Assembly (NCBI RefSeq): GCF_030272615.1 | Contig: NC_081411.1 | Location: 838,354,136 to 838,418,135, forward strand | Length of the DNA: 64,000 nt | Source: Cryptomeria japonica | Taxonomy: Eukaryota > Streptophyta > Pinopsida > Cupressales > Cupressaceae | Reading direction: 5' to 3' | Shown here: positions 46,419-59,400 of the stretch, piece by piece | Layout: each line of letters begins with the position of its first letter | How positions within the stretch are numbered: the first letter of the stretch is position 1 | Notes under the pieces: model-generated | The model's input: only the letters and a program-made list of their open reading frames with translations | Told to the model about the DNA's origin: nothing | The model's database searches: none | Program-made: the position numbers and the translations under genes

Positions 46419-46984
46419 TGCATTCTGCATATTGGGCTCCCACATTATCAAGTCATCCTCAACTTCTCAATGGCACACTCAGAGTGGCAGAATGTACATG
46501 GCACTGCGGCAAAATAGGATAAACCACTTGTTTCATCTACCACGTTGGAAACTTGATTGGGTTATGAATGAGATGTCACTCTATCTATGGCTCTTGGCCA
46601 TTTAAGTTTTATTCAGTTTTAAACAAGACAAATTCTTTAACTCTAGGATGGAGTTTAAAATGAACTCTGGTTATTTTTCAAAAACTTTTAGCCTTGAGGC
46701 TATATATATAATTAAGCAAGATTTCAGGAGGGTCCGAAAAAATTTGATTTGGATTAGCAGACTTAGTTTTCTTTTGGAATTTTCAGTGAAGACATTTTTT
46801 CTGTGAATGAAATGATATATTTTGCACAACCTTCAAATCTGTGTGTTTGAATGAAAGATCAAATCTCTATTGAGATATATGTTTGTGTGCAGAATGTTTT
46901 ACTTCTTTTATTATCCACTTATGATAAGTCTGTGAATTCTTTTGATTAAGGAAATTAACTATTTGTTATTGTTTGAATGATTCT
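46419..46984. other. Flank between accessory ORF 3 and the LTR element
   Basis: About 570 bases of T-rich sequence that could be a 3' untranslated tail. Its last five bases, ATTCT, are the target duplication of the element that follows. Before that insertion it was continuous with 57777 onward. Confidence 0.5.
46980..46984. repeat. Target site duplication ATTCT (left)
   Basis: Matches 57772-57776 on the other side of the element. Confidence 0.9.
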
Positions 46985-48289
46985 TGTAGCTTAGGAAATA
47001 GGAAATCATCACAAACAATATAAACATACTAATCATTAGCTCAATCACGAAAGCACAATTGCAATGATCTATCCTAATTACATCCAATAGAGACATAAAG
47101 ATAAAACATTCAAAAAGATTATGCAAACTAGATGTAAATCCAAATGCTTCCTTCATGTGGATCCATTGTTCTTCTTTCCTCTTCAAATAGTTTGGTTGTG
47201 GATCTCACCTACAAGTGCACATACATGATTGAAAGCAAGTAGGTAAGAAAATTGCTCAAAAGTACTCGAAGCGTGATTGATTAGAAATTCGATAATCTGA
47301 TTAGGGATTAGATTGAAGAAATTCATCTAATTTATAGATAAATTGGAGAAATGGATCAAATTAGCATGATTCAATTCAAATGGAAATTGCAAATCAATTA
47401 TGTCAATTATGACAAATTATGACAAATTATGCACTTTCTATGAAAAATTTGTTGATTGATGATTTATGACAAATTATGACAAACTTCTATGTAAAACTTG
47501 TTTGATTGATAATTTATGACAAATTATGACAAATTGACATGTCATTTCCATGAATTTAGGAGAGAAATAGGAGGAAATTGAAATTAGGAATTAGAAAATT
47601 AAGAAATTAGAGAATTAAGAATTTAGGAATTAAGAAATTGATGGAAATTAGAAATTAGGTAAATTAATTAATAATTTATCACTTATTAATTAATTCACAA
47701 AGAGGAATAGTTAGCCAATTAAATGAACATTCAATTGTGACAAGAAAACATAGGATAAATAAATAATTTATTAATCCTAAAGGGAGAAATGACAAACAAG
47801 GTTAAATGATTAAATCACAAAACCCTAGAAGACGAATTAGCAATGCGAGAATGACAATTAGGTCTTGACAAAAGATAATTGATGTAGATTCGATTTGATC
47901 ATGATTCTGAATGATTTGATTGATAAACAATTGAGATTGATTGACAAATTGACCAATATTGACAAAGAGACCAAATTGATATGCGCCAATTGACATGATT
48001 GAAGAGGACAAGGATTGATGACGAATCGATCGTAAAACAACGAGATTGACAAGTTGATAAGAGATTGACAAGATTGACCAAAATCATGATTAAAGATTGC
48101 TATCGACAAGACCAAATTCAAAAGCGAGACGAATGATGAATGAAGAAGAAGGACTCGACGCTCACAAATGATAAAAACCAAGTGCATGACATAGGAGAAA
48201 TGTTAATGCGACACAAAAACCTAAAATGAGGCAATGCGCAAATGTTAAAGTATGATCCCGCAAGCGTTGACCATTTTTAGGTGTCTACA
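46985..48289 (-). repeat. 3' LTR of the 10.8-kb element
   Basis: On the minus strand it begins TGTAGACACC and ends AAGCTACA. It contains repeated ATTATGACAA words at about 47411-47540 and purine-rich AATTAAGA-type repeats at about 47560-47650. Confidence 0.95.
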
Positions 48290-48303
48290 TTTTGCCCCTC
48301 TTT
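48290..48303 (-). other. Polypurine tract
   Basis: The minus strand reads AAAGAGGGGCAAAA directly before the 3' LTR start TGTAGACACC. Confidence 0.85.
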
Positions 48304-48833
48304 GAGACAATGCAATTTTAAGCATTGTTTCAAAGAATAGTAGTGAAAATGCTGCAGACAATGACAATGACATATGCATGCCCCCTCGAGAAATTTGCCG
48401 AAAAAATGCACAAAAGAGGCCAATTGATCGATAAAAATGATAGAAAATGATAGGTGCAAATAGACTGACAATCGGAGACCAAATGCACAAAGTACAAGCA
48501 ATCAAAGATGCAAAAGACCGCGACCAACATAAGATGGAGAGGGTGCACATCCATCTATGCACTGACAAAAATCTATAAATGAGACCAAGAGAGGAAAAAA
48601 AATGCTCATTTGCACTACCCCAAGAGGAGAATTTGTTGCTCTGTAAAAGGACACTTGTAGAGAGATGGTGAATGTTCCAATGGAAGATCACCTCAGAGAA
48701 TGTGTACGCACATTCAGATGACCGACCGATGCGGGAGCAGCAGTATGTATATGAAAAACCCATATTTTCAATTTCATGAATTTTGATTGCTTCAGGGACA
48801 TTGCGGGGCCCACAAGGGATGTAGAAAAGGACT

Positions 48834-48958
48834 CCTGTGCTTGTGTAGGGCGAATCCTGTTCTTGTGTAGAGTCTTCTGTGCTTGTGTAGGGAGACACAG
48901 GCGCAGGTTACATGACACAGGCACAGGTTCCTTGGCACAGGCACAGCTGTGCATTGGG
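48834..48958. repeat. ACACAGGCGCA repeat in opposed orientations
   Basis: Three units of TGTGCTTGTGTAGGG type are followed by three of GACACAGGCGCAGG type. The two sets are complementary, so the array can fold back on itself. The same unit is reiterated at 56121-56350 near the other LTR. Confidence 0.7.
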
Positions 48959-50399
48959 AACCCTAATTTTGGTCAAAACAACATGCAAATGATCCAGAAA
49001 GGGGGGATAAGGGTAGGATAGGTCAAATTAGATGAAAAACACCCTGATTTGGACATGAAAATGAGGAAATGCAACCTGTAGGAGAAAACCCTAATACTGA
49101 CAAAATGTGCCCCAATTTGTGATGCAGAGTCGACAGTATCCATTAATCACGCGAGAGAACCGACCAGACTACTTCATGTTACGACATAGACTCAGGAGCA
49201 TGGACAGAGATACATTAGTAGGACTTGGAATAGGAGGGACACCATCTATGAGACATGGCAAGGATGAGGAGGACAAAGGGAGCACCTAGTGATAGAGGCA
49301 CGTGCTCCTTAGGACAGAGACAGATGTAGTTTGACATTATGTAGTCAGCCTGCGGGCCATACTTAGGACAGACAGTCCAATTTTGTACTCTGATATTATT
49401 GTGACATATGATATGATATGCATCGAGATGATGGGATGCAATGTGTTATGACTTATGTGATTTTCTATGTATGGATGACTTATGTACTGTTTATGTACCA
49501 TTATGGAACATGTATGGATGTATATTTTTCTATGTGTTTTTGATGCATTTATAATATGAAATGGATAAAATGCTTGATGTGATGTTTGATATAATGCAAA
49601 TGTACTAACCAAATGAATGCAGGATGCAACATGTATCTTTTGGGGAAATCGGAGCACTAGACCGAACTGACTATCTAAACTAATGGAAGAAATGTTAGTA
49701 AGAAGAAAATGAGACAGAGGACAGTTGAAGAAAAACTTGCTTTCAGTAATGCACTTTGTAGGTGAGAACCTTTATTTTTATGTAGCAAAACGGACGCGTA
49801 GCATCATGGCATTGAAGGCCAGAGCTGAAATGCAACCCTTTTTGCAAAAGACAGACACATCACAGACAAATAACAATCACAATAAAAAAGAAAAGGACCA
49901 TGATCCATCCCGACCACTCTAAATCACTCAATGACATCATCGAGCAACATAGGAACATGACCGAAGCCAAAGATAAATCAATAAAAGGATAAGATGCACA
50001 AATCCCAACAAATCAAACAAAACATCTTGATCTTCATTGTCAAAAGTTGAAAGTGCTGATAGGACGATCATGCTGTCTGGTTTCAGGACATGTGATACCC
50101 CGTCTAAGACAGGACATAGTCTGGTTTCGAGTATATCACACCCTGTATAAGACCCATGATAGTGTACCAAGGACAAATAAATTTCCAGTTGATTGACATG
50201 ACAATTCAGATCAGTTTGAATGTCTGGTTTTGATTGAAAAAGTTCATCTGTTTAAGCGTGATTTCATTAAAGCACAACGTTGATTGTGTGTCATTGGATG
50301 TATACTCAGTGATTTGTCTTATGCACAAAAAGAGATCCTTTATTGACAAAATGCTTGTTTTTTGGATTTTAATGTTTTGAAATGTTTTTGTGTTCATTT

Positions 50400-50570
50400 T
50401 TCAGGACTTTATTTAACTTTTTAGGGATTTTTTTTAGGACATTATTTGATTTTTAAAGATTGATTTTTTTAGGACATTATATGATTTTTAGAGATTGATT
50501 TTTTCAGGACATTTTTCAATTTTTAAGAGATTTTTTTAGGACATTTTTTAATTTTTTATGATTTTTTCCC
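50400..50570. repeat. Short tandem repeat with AGGACATT core
   Basis: About five imperfect units of 30-40 bases, each AGGACATT followed by a T-rich stretch (GATTTTTAGAGATTG). Confidence 0.65.
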
Positions 50571-51477
50571 CAGTGTCTAGCAAGGCAAGGAATATGATAG
50601 GTGAATAAATAGGCTTTTTGAAATGATGGTGGATAGAGGGAAGACAAAGGCCTTTTATTATGGAGACAATACGGATGCAATTTTCAAGGGCTATGGCGTG
50701 ATGAGACAAGAGACTGGATATGACAATGTAAAGCAGGAACATGGCATGAGGGACACGTCAAGAGGCTTTTGAAACCATGTTTTGCATTTTGCATCCTTAT
50801 GTCAGATCAAGATCAAGGAATGAAAAAGACTGTATGGATAGTGATAAGATATGGATAGGATAAGCAAAACCAAGAATGGATAAGGGACAAGGACTGAAGG
50901 TCGGGATAGGCTAAGGGATAGTGGCAGAAAGTTGCAATAAGACAGGGAATATGGATGAAAAGTTGTAATAAAGACCAAAAGCTATGATAGATTGAAAGCT
51001 ACAAACAAGATGCATGATGCTCATGATGATCCTCAACCTTGTCAAGATCAAAGGTGGAAAGAGGAAATGGACCGGAGAGATAATAGGATATGAAGGGTAA
51101 TGACATGGTATGATAGGACAATGGAAGGATGAAACTTGCCCCCAAGTGTGGTATGCAAGAAGTTCATAGATTACGCATGATGCCTGTTTGCCAAGTTTTC
51201 ATCACGGTACTTGCCCAAGGCGCCTATTTGCCAGGTTTTCACCAGTGGATGAATTATTTTTGCTTTACTTTTTTTTTTGTCTTTTTCACTTTTTTTTTTT
51301 TGTATTTTGACTTTTTCAATAGAATATGGACACATGATAGGGGATGGAAGAAGGACTCAAGAATCTTTTTGTTTGGATAGGAGCCTTGAAAAAAATGGAC
51401 CATGACCTTTAAAAGTATGTACAAAGACGTTGGTAGGATAAGGACATGGAAAAATAAGATGAAACTAAGGCGAGGAT

Positions 51478-54294
51478 TTATGCAAAGGATGGGATCAAAG
51501 GGATGGAAGGATGGAAAATATGCATCGGATAATGGATAGGGTATTGGAAGAATTGGGCTTCAATGGATGGAAATGTTGGCAAGATCAACATTGGCACACA
51601 CCTTGAGGGGTGATGGACTGATGGAGGAAAAATGTATTTTGGATATTGAGATTTTGACAAAGGAAAGGCTATGGATTTTGGGACATAACGACCCAAAAAG
51701 GATGAAGGAGGTGATGGAGGAACAAATTTGAGAGGTTTGGATGGAGGAATAGCAACTTTGGATGCCAAGTTGGATGTTTCTTTAGACTTTTGCGCTTCAA
51801 GGAGCTGCTTAGGGATCCACATGGTTTTTGATTTTTCATGCTTTTGTGGTTCCTTGGAGTGCATTGCTTGCACAAGGGATTTAGGAACCCATATATATTT
51901 TGACTTTGCTTTATTTTGCTCAGTGGGACTTTGTGGCCTTTTGGATATATTTTTTTCTTTATAGATCATATTGTTCTTTGTTTTGACATGTTGATCCTTG
52001 AATAGATGTGGATTTTTAGACTTATGACTTTTATACTTGGCATCCAAATTGTTTGGAGGCGGAAAGGAATGCATGGATGGATATGAATGGAGTGGACTTC
52101 TTTTGGATGGATGAAATTTACTCAAGGATGTGTGCCTTTGCTGACCTTGCATAGAGGATGAAGGAATATAAGGACCTAAGATGGATGGAAAGTATGATGG
52201 GGAAGGGATATGTTTGGATTGTGATGGAGGGATACCAACGTCTTGAGATTGAGTTGTGTAGACATGACCCTTAAGATCTTCTTTGATATGAAGGGATTCT
52301 TTCTTATGGAGATCTACTCCTTTGCCTTTATGAATATCTTGACTTGTAGGATACTCTTTGCTTTGGGAAGAAGACACGAGTCCATTATGAGCTGGATATG
52401 ATATGAGAGAAATAATGAGATCTTGAAATGGATCAGATTGGACCAAAGTGGAAGAACCCATTATGCATGTCGAGGGTTCATGAACATCCTGCACTAACAC
52501 GTTAGAATCATGAGGGCTATCAGGATCACTATGGGGATCAAGATCACAAGAGAGACTAGGATTATGTAGTGGACATGGTTCAATGACTGGTTCTTCAAGA
52601 GATGGGATGGGAGAAATAATGGGATCATCAAAAGAAATGCAATCTTGGAGTGTATATGGAGAATTAGGACAAGGAGATGGAGGAACAAGTGGATCTTGTG
52701 AAGGATCTGAAGGAATAATTTGATCTTGACAAGGAGGAAGATCATTGGAATCCTCTTTAAAGTTGCTTTGCTCTTGACTTTTAATGGGATCATCGAAAAG
52801 GATGGAAGGGATATCTTGATCTTTCTTAGGAAGTGGAATGTAAATGGGATTTGAAAGGACATTTTTTTCATGAAATGGAAGGGGATCATTTGGGATTGGA
52901 TGGACTGGGATATCTTGATCTTGCTCAGGGAATGGAGTATCAATAGGACTTTGGATAGGATGGACAAGAATAGGGGAATCATTGTGAGTGTCTGGGAACA
53001 TGGGATCTTGGTCAACAATTGGATGGGATGATAAGGTTTCAGGATCTTGATCTTGATTTTCTTTAGGACTCATTTCTTCATGCTCTAAATTATCCTCTTG
53101 ACATGAGGTTGGACTTTGGATATGCATGGGGGATTCTAACAAGGAACCAATGTTTTGGCATGAAGGAAATGCACTTTGAACATTTGTGATGGATTCTGGC
53201 AAGGAATCAATGCTTGAACATGAGGAAGAGGGACTTCGAATGGGGTCCTCTAAAATAGGTAATGGGAATAAAGTGCATGGTGGCATTGGGTCTTGTATTT
53301 TTGAAACATGACAAGGATGTGCATCATGAATTGGATTATCATGGCAATCAATTATGGATAGCCCTTGGGTAATTTCATCCTTGGGTGTATTGTTTGATGA
53401 GGACAACATAGAAGGTTCTTGTGAGACTTCTAAAGGTGTAGGGATAGATGCCACTGGAGAGTCAATTTCCTTGTGGGGGGATGAGGCATTGCTAGACATA
53501 AGTGTATTATCTTGATCTTCCTCAAAGAACTCACTTGGTAATTTCCTTAAGATAATTGCAATAAAGCCACCTTTCTTTCGAGGTTTTGACATAGTTGTAT
53601 TTGGAATTTGAACTTGTTTGGCAAGGAGTTGGTTCTGATCTAATGTCATGCTTTGATTTCAAACTAGATGTTGATCAAATTGGTTTGACATGTTCAAAAT
53701 TTGTCTTGGTGTGTGCTACAACCTTTGATTTTGAATGTTTGGTGGTGGTTGTTGACATTGATATTCCACCATTGGTTGAACCATTTGTTGACATTGTATA
53801 GTTGGTTGGACATATTGTTGAAATTGGACCATTGGTTGTATTGGTTGAAAATCTGATTGATAGTAAACACCTTCTTGTTCTTGTTGTGGAGGCACATAAT
53901 GTTGAAATTGATGTTGTCTCCTTTCTTGAAATTGTTTCATCATCTCTATTTGTGAGAGGAGAGCTGGTATGTCTGATCGTTCAAGAAGAGATCTTACATC
54001 AATTGGCTCAATCTTTGGATTTTGAATTTAAAATTTTTGAAACATTTTGGACATTTGTGATCTATTCTTCTCAATGTTTTTCACTCTTTGTTCCAAAATC
54101 TCATTTCCTTGAGCTAGTTTCTCCTCTAGTTTTTGTATTTGGAGACTTGTTTCATCATAAAAAGTTTGATCGATATTGCCTTGTTGTTGGGTTGGATATA
54201 ATTGTGATTGCATTGTCGGTTGATATGTCAAACTTTGTTGCATCATTGGTGCTTGGAACCTTGTTTCAATAGTCATGTCACTATGCAAATGCAA
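51478..54294 (-). pseudogene. Long Pro/Ser-rich ORF of the 10.8-kb element
   Basis: A single minus-strand frame of about 939 codons has only three internal stops: TAA 54028-54030, TAG 53716-53718 and a TGA near 53660. The last 723 codons (53649 to 51478) are fully open. N-terminally there is a Gln-rich coiled coil (LQIQKLEEKLAQGNEILEQR) and a Gln-rich low-complexity tract. Then comes a compact block TMSKPRKKGGFIAIILRKLP, followed by a long Pro/Ser/Asp/Gln-rich region. Near the C-terminus are two related repeats, YIWVPKSLVQAMHSKEP and TMWIPKQLLEAQKSKE. I recognise no family; position after the leader suggests a gag-like role, but no zinc knuckle or classical gag domain is visible. Confidence 0.6.
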
Positions 54295-56442
54295 TATTTT
54301 TGGAATTTTTCAAGGATAATGTATGATATGAAACTAAATGCAACCTAAATAGATGAAAATGCAATCTATGGCACGAGTGCAATCTATGTTTTTGGTTGTT
54401 TTTCAAGATTTGGACAAACTTTTGAATGCAATTCTAAAAATGAGACCCTTAGGAAATTGAAATGGTGTCTAGACCTCAAAGGACAAAAGGACCAAGTGAC
54501 AAAAGGACAAATGACAAAGCCTCCCCTATACGCTTGGATACTGAGCTAGGTTTGACCAAATGAAATTGATGACAAAAAGAGAAAAGGTTTGATAAGGTCT
54601 AGACCTCCTAATAATGACTTAGAGTTTATCAAAGATTTGGATTACTCAATTATGACAAAACCTAGTTTTGAGACTATATGCAAAAGGAAAATTACTATGC
54701 AAGTGACCCTAATATGATATGATAATGACCTAAGCTTAATGAAGAGACCTAGGGTATGCAAATATGAATGTATGACAATGGTTTGACTTTAATGCCAGAG
54801 GACACATGCAAATGGATGACCCTTATTGATATGCAAAGGAGTATGACTTAGGTGAAACCTAACCTTGGTACTTGACAATGAACTTTGCAAAATGCAACCT
54901 AGGATGAACCTAAATGTAAGTGACATGAATGCTAAGACAAGATTTTGAACAATGTTTGACAATCATGTTTGAAGGTGTTTTGAAGCTTGTTGGATGAAAT
55001 GTTCTTATGTTTAACCTTGTTTTGAATCAATTTGTCTTGCTTTTGAAATGAGATGCAATTCAACTTTTGACAAGCAAAAAAGACAAGATATTTCAACTTA
55101 GACTCAAGACAATCATGCTCATTCACACATTTCTTATGGTAGGCAAGGACATTAGATACTTGAGAGGTAGACTTGTTATGGGATTCAAGGAGAATACATA
55201 GATGCTTGACCCCACGGGCTCCCCTCCACGACACTCACTTCTCAGGGCAGCCAAGCATCAGTCCCCATGGAAATCTCCCCATGGCAAACTTAGTATCTCT
55301 TCCAAGTATCCGAACTTGTCCTTCTCAAGCAACTAGAAGGGTTTTTGGCTTCTAAATACAAGGTGTTTAGTCAGGATTTCTGTTAAGCGTTACTCCTTGA
55401 TGTCACGCAAGCATGATTGAGACATTAAGCCCATCAAAATACCAAACAAATGTAGTCATGCAAGCACGATTTAGACCGTGAGGTCCTACTTAGATGTTGA
55501 TATGAGAAAGAGTCCAAGGGTCATCACTTCCCAAGTAATTGCAATTCCCACGTAACCCTTCCTTCAAAGCTTTCTCTCATCGGGTATTTGTTTATAGTGA
55601 GTTAGAATGCCAAGGTATTCTAGCCATACTCACTTTGGGTCGTTCCCTTCTCACGATTATCACTTGCTTGCAAAAGCAAATGGTCAGGAAGGCAGACCCT
55701 CTAAAGGTGACACACAATCAAAAACATGAGCATGGTATCGAAGATCTGGATTTTTGATCACCCTAAGAAGGATGAGAGCATACTCTCCTACTCCAATGTC
55801 AAACTCAACAATCAAAGCAAACATATATTCATTCCAACCTATTTAGAAATCACTAGGTGCCTAAAAATTAATTGCAAACACCAAGTTTAGTTGTTTTTCC
55901 AAGGCAACCTACAAAACCCAAGTTAGAAGTTTGAGGTGTTTATTCTTTGACTATCGATTCTACATAACACATGGTAGTAGTTTCATTTGTTGTCTTTTCC
56001 ATGCATATGCCAAGATGCTGCATAGATAATTAGTACCAAAAACCAAAAAATAGAAAACATAATGCAAAAACAAAACAAATTTCAAGTAAAACACTACATT
56101 TTTACCTCTGTTCTGGACTTTACACAGGCGCAAAAGTCATGACACAGGCGCAGAAGTCATGACATAGGTGTAGAATGTCTTCAACACAGGCGCAAGTTGC
56201 TTGACACAGGCACAAGTTACCTTACACAAGCGCAGTATTTTTTGTTTTTTTTGTTCTTTTTAAATTTTTTACACAAGCGCAGAATGCATTGACACAGGCG
56301 CAGAATGCATAACACAGGCGCAAGTTGTCTTACAAAGGCACAGAAGTCCCCAGAAAACCCTGCACTACCTTGTTTTTGGTTTTTTGGCCTGCAAATCAAC
56401 TCAAAAGACTCAAAAACACAGTTAAGGGGTTAGATGGTTAGT
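54295..56442 (-). other. Long 5' leader of the 10.8-kb element
   Basis: About 2.1 kb between primer-binding site and ORF with no coding sequence that can be supported. It holds the minisatellite at 56121-56350. Confidence 0.6.
56121..56350. repeat. Minisatellite with ACACAGGCGCAGAA unit
   Basis: About ten imperfect units of roughly 20 bases (for example GACACAGGCGCAGAAGTCAT), interrupted once by a T-rich stretch near 56236-56268. Confidence 0.8.
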
Positions 56443-56461
56443 GTTCACATCGGGTTCACCA
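56443..56461 (-). other. Primer-binding site (non-Met type)
   Basis: The minus strand reads TGGTGAACCCGATGTGAAC, five bases from the LTR. It differs by one base from the site of the nested element at 22385. Confidence 0.8.
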
Positions 56462-56466
56462 GTTTA

Positions 56467-57771
56467 TGTAGCTTAGGAAATAGGAAATCATCACAAACAA
56501 TATAAACATAATAATCATTAGCTCAATCACCAAAGCACAATTGCAATGATCTATCCTAATTACATCTAATAGAGACATAAAGATAAAACATTAAAAAAGA
56601 TTATGCAAACCAGATGTAAATCCAAATGCTTCCTTCATGCGGCTCCATTGTTCTTCTTTCCTCTTCAAATAGTTTGGTTGTGGATCTCACCTACAAGTGC
56701 ACATACATGATTGAAAGCAAGTAGGTAAGAAAATTGCTCAAAAGTACTCGAAGTGTGATTGATTAGAAATTCGATAATCTGATTAGGGATTAGATTGAAG
56801 AAATTCATCCAATTTATAGATAAACTGGAGAAATGGATCAAATTAGTATGATTCAATTCAAATGGAAATTGCAAATCAATTATGTCAATTATGACAAATT
56901 ATGACAAATTATGCACTTTCTATGAAAAATTTGTTGATTGATGATTTATGACAAATTATGACAAACTTCTATGTAAAACTTGTTTGATTGATAATTTATG
57001 ACAAATTATGACAAATTGACATGTCATTTCCATGAATTTAGGAGAGAAATAGGAGGAAATTGAAATTAGGAATTAGAAAATTAAGAAATTAGAGAATTAA
57101 GAATTTAGGAATTAAGAAATTGATGGAAATTAGAAATCAGGTAAATTAATTAATAATTTATCATTTATTAATTAATTCACAAAGAGGAATAGTTAGCCAA
57201 TTAAATGAACATTCAATTGTGACAAGAAAACATAGGATAAATAAATAATTTATTAATCCTAAAGGGAGAAATGACAAACAAGGTTAAATGATTAAATCAC
57301 AAAACCCTAGAAGATGGATTAGCAATGTGAGAATGACAATTAGGTCTTGACAAAAGATAATTTATGTAGATTCGATTTGATCATGATTTTGAATGATTTG
57401 ATTGATAAACAATTGAGAATGATTGACAAATTGACCAATACTGACAAAGAGACCAAATTGATATGTGCCAATTGACATGATTGAAGAGGACAAGGATCGA
57501 TGATGAATCGATCATAAAACGACGAGATTGACAAGTTGATAAGAGATTGACAAGATTGACCAAAATCATGATTAAAGATTGCTATCGACAAGACCAAATT
57601 TGAAAGCGAGACGAATGATGAATGAAGAAGAAGGACTCGATGCTCGCAAATGATAAAAATCAAGTACGTGACATAGGAGAAATGTTAATGCGACACAAAA
57701 ACCTAAAATGAGGCAATGCGCAAATGTTAAAGTATGATCCTGCAAGCGTTGACCATTTTTAGGTGTCTACA
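56467..57771 (-). repeat. 5' LTR of the 10.8-kb element
   Basis: 1305 bp, the same length as 46985-48289, with the same repeats. ATTCT follows. Confidence 0.95.
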
Positions 57772-57776
57772 ATTCT
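57772..57776. repeat. Target site duplication ATTCT (right)
   Basis: Matches 46980-46984. Confidence 0.9.
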
Positions 57777-58164
57777 AATCCCCCTTGTCCTTTGAGGCAT
57801 GAGTGAGTCTTGATCATAAATTATAATACATTGAGTACACTTTGTGAAATAATTTTTATAAGAGTTAAATATTCGAAGTTCAAGTATGTGAGCTTTGCAT
57901 TTATGAATAATTATTTTGTAGATTCATATTGTGTTGACAAATGGATGTGAAGGCCTTTCTCACTTTTTGGTAAAAGGTGTGTTTCTTTGTGATTAATTGG
58001 CATAAAAATTCATTGGATATCATATGGGAGCTGGACCCTTATGCAGAGGGTAAATTGATACTCGGTTCACCCAACTATTGGTTTCTTTTGCTTTCATCAG
58101 GGGTATGCATGAGTCATCATTAAAAATATTAAAGGAAGGAAAATCTATTAACCAACATGGGGGA
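57777..58164. other. Flank of the 10.8-kb element
   Basis: Continuation of 46984 before the insertion. AT-rich, with nothing recognisable. Confidence 0.4.
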
Positions 58165-59400
58165 TTCAATGGACCAAAAAAATATAAACCCCATTGTTTA
58201 AAGGGTTCATCTATAATCACCGACCTTAATGGTAATCCAACTAATTGGGGTCTTCCTGAGAACAACTTACATTTCTCACCGCCTGCAACCCACTTAAATG
58301 CATCTTTAAACATATCCAAATAAAATTCCTAAACCTTTGAAACCCAGGTCACTATATTATTCATTCCCACCTCCTGGTGAGTCAAAATAATTTTCACAGT
58401 GGGGTTTGGCACAAACACAACTGAATGGGAATGCAATAAATAATACCTAAAATACTTGACAACTTTAACAACTACAAAGGCATGTTTCTAGACTAATGAG
58501 TAATTCAATTCATTCTTTTTGAGAACAACGCTCATGAATGCAATAGGGACTTCTTCATTCAATTTTTTCTTTTGCAGAAGCATGTCAGACATTGTGTGTT
58601 CGGAAGCATAACAATACATGATAAAATATCTCTTAAAATCAAGATTTATTAGTGTTGGAGCAATAAATTGCTTCCTTTACTTCTCCAAAGGCAATTTTTT
58701 CTTCTTCCTTCCATTTGAAAATCTTCTCTTCACTCATCATCCCTACAATGTGCTTGGTAATTTCAGCAAAGTCTGACACAAACCTCCTAAGAAAACTTAC
58801 TTGTCCAAAGAATGATTTGACACCACTTCTATCTGACGAAAAACTTAACTGCTAGATAGCTATTACTTGATCAAGATCAATTTTGATACCATCTTGCAAA
58901 ACCATATGTCCTAATAGCTTTTCCTCTATAACATAGAAAATTGACTTCTTTGGGTTGAGGAAAATACCGTGATTTCTGCATCTTTACAGCATAGTCTCCA
59001 AATCTCTTAGGTGATTTTTCATTCTTTTAGAGAAAACTGTCAAATCATCCAGATAGATAACTATGGTCTTACCAATGAGATGACTAAATAAGAGATTCAT
59101 CACCCTTTGGAAAGTTGCTCCCGCATTTATTAGGCCAAATGACATACGATTATAGGCAAAATTTCCCCAAGGTGTTGTAAAGGCCATTTTGTGTTGGTCC
59201 CCCTTTTCTACACTTATCTGGTTATAACCAGAGAAACCATCGAGCATCAACATTATTTCTGATCCAGCAATAGTTTGGGGAATATGATCCATTGCTGGAA
59301 ATTGGTAATTATCTTTCAAACTGGCCTGATTCAAGTTTTGAAAATCCACACAGATCCTTATTTCTCCATTTTTCTTATGAACCGGAACAATATTGACCAC
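58165..59400 (-). pseudogene. Tat-like gypsy pol: reverse transcriptase, RNase H, integrase start
   Basis: Minus-strand reading from 59400: NIVPVHKKNGEIRICVDFQNLN, DGFSGYNQISVEKGDQHK, MSFGLINAGATFQRVMN and IYLDDLTVFSK are reverse transcriptase with intact YLDD. Past 58984, with stops and frame changes, come the connection domain and an RNase H (YCYASEHTMSGMLLQK, ELNYSLVEKHAFVVVKAVKYF; about 58640 to 58420). Then an integrase-type boundary GLPLRSVIIDEPFKQWGLYF and GPLNPPC, where homology ends near 58165. The rest of the integrase and the 3' LTR are missing. Confidence 0.85.

Larger units (their letters stand above)
48304..51477 (-). other. Non-coding 3' internal region
   Basis: About 3.2 kb without recognisable coding sequence. 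It includes an inverted array of the ACACAGGCGCA repeat (48834-48958) and a tandem AGGACATT repeat (50400-50570). Short open frames here look random. Confidence 0.6.
46985..57771 (-). mobile_element. Complete non-autonomous LTR element, 10.8 kb
   Basis: Two 1305-bp LTRs, primer-binding site, polypurine tract and target duplication ATTCT are all present. The minus strand is the sense strand, because the primer-binding site lies beside the right LTR and the polypurine tract beside the left. Only one long ORF (51478-54294) is seen and no reverse transcriptase, RNase H or integrase. By eye the LTRs differ at roughly 30-odd positions (about 2.5 percent), mostly transitions. Confidence 0.9.

Noticed and set aside
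48245-48898. Open frame of 217 codons on the minus strand
   Set aside because: It covers the polypurine tract and part of the LTR, is rich in Ser/Cys/Phe from low-complexity DNA, and matches no family.
13345-57000. CRISPR-like arrays among the regularly spaced repeats
   Set aside because: This is plant nuclear retroelement DNA; repeats are imperfect, spacers are similar to one another and no cas genes exist.
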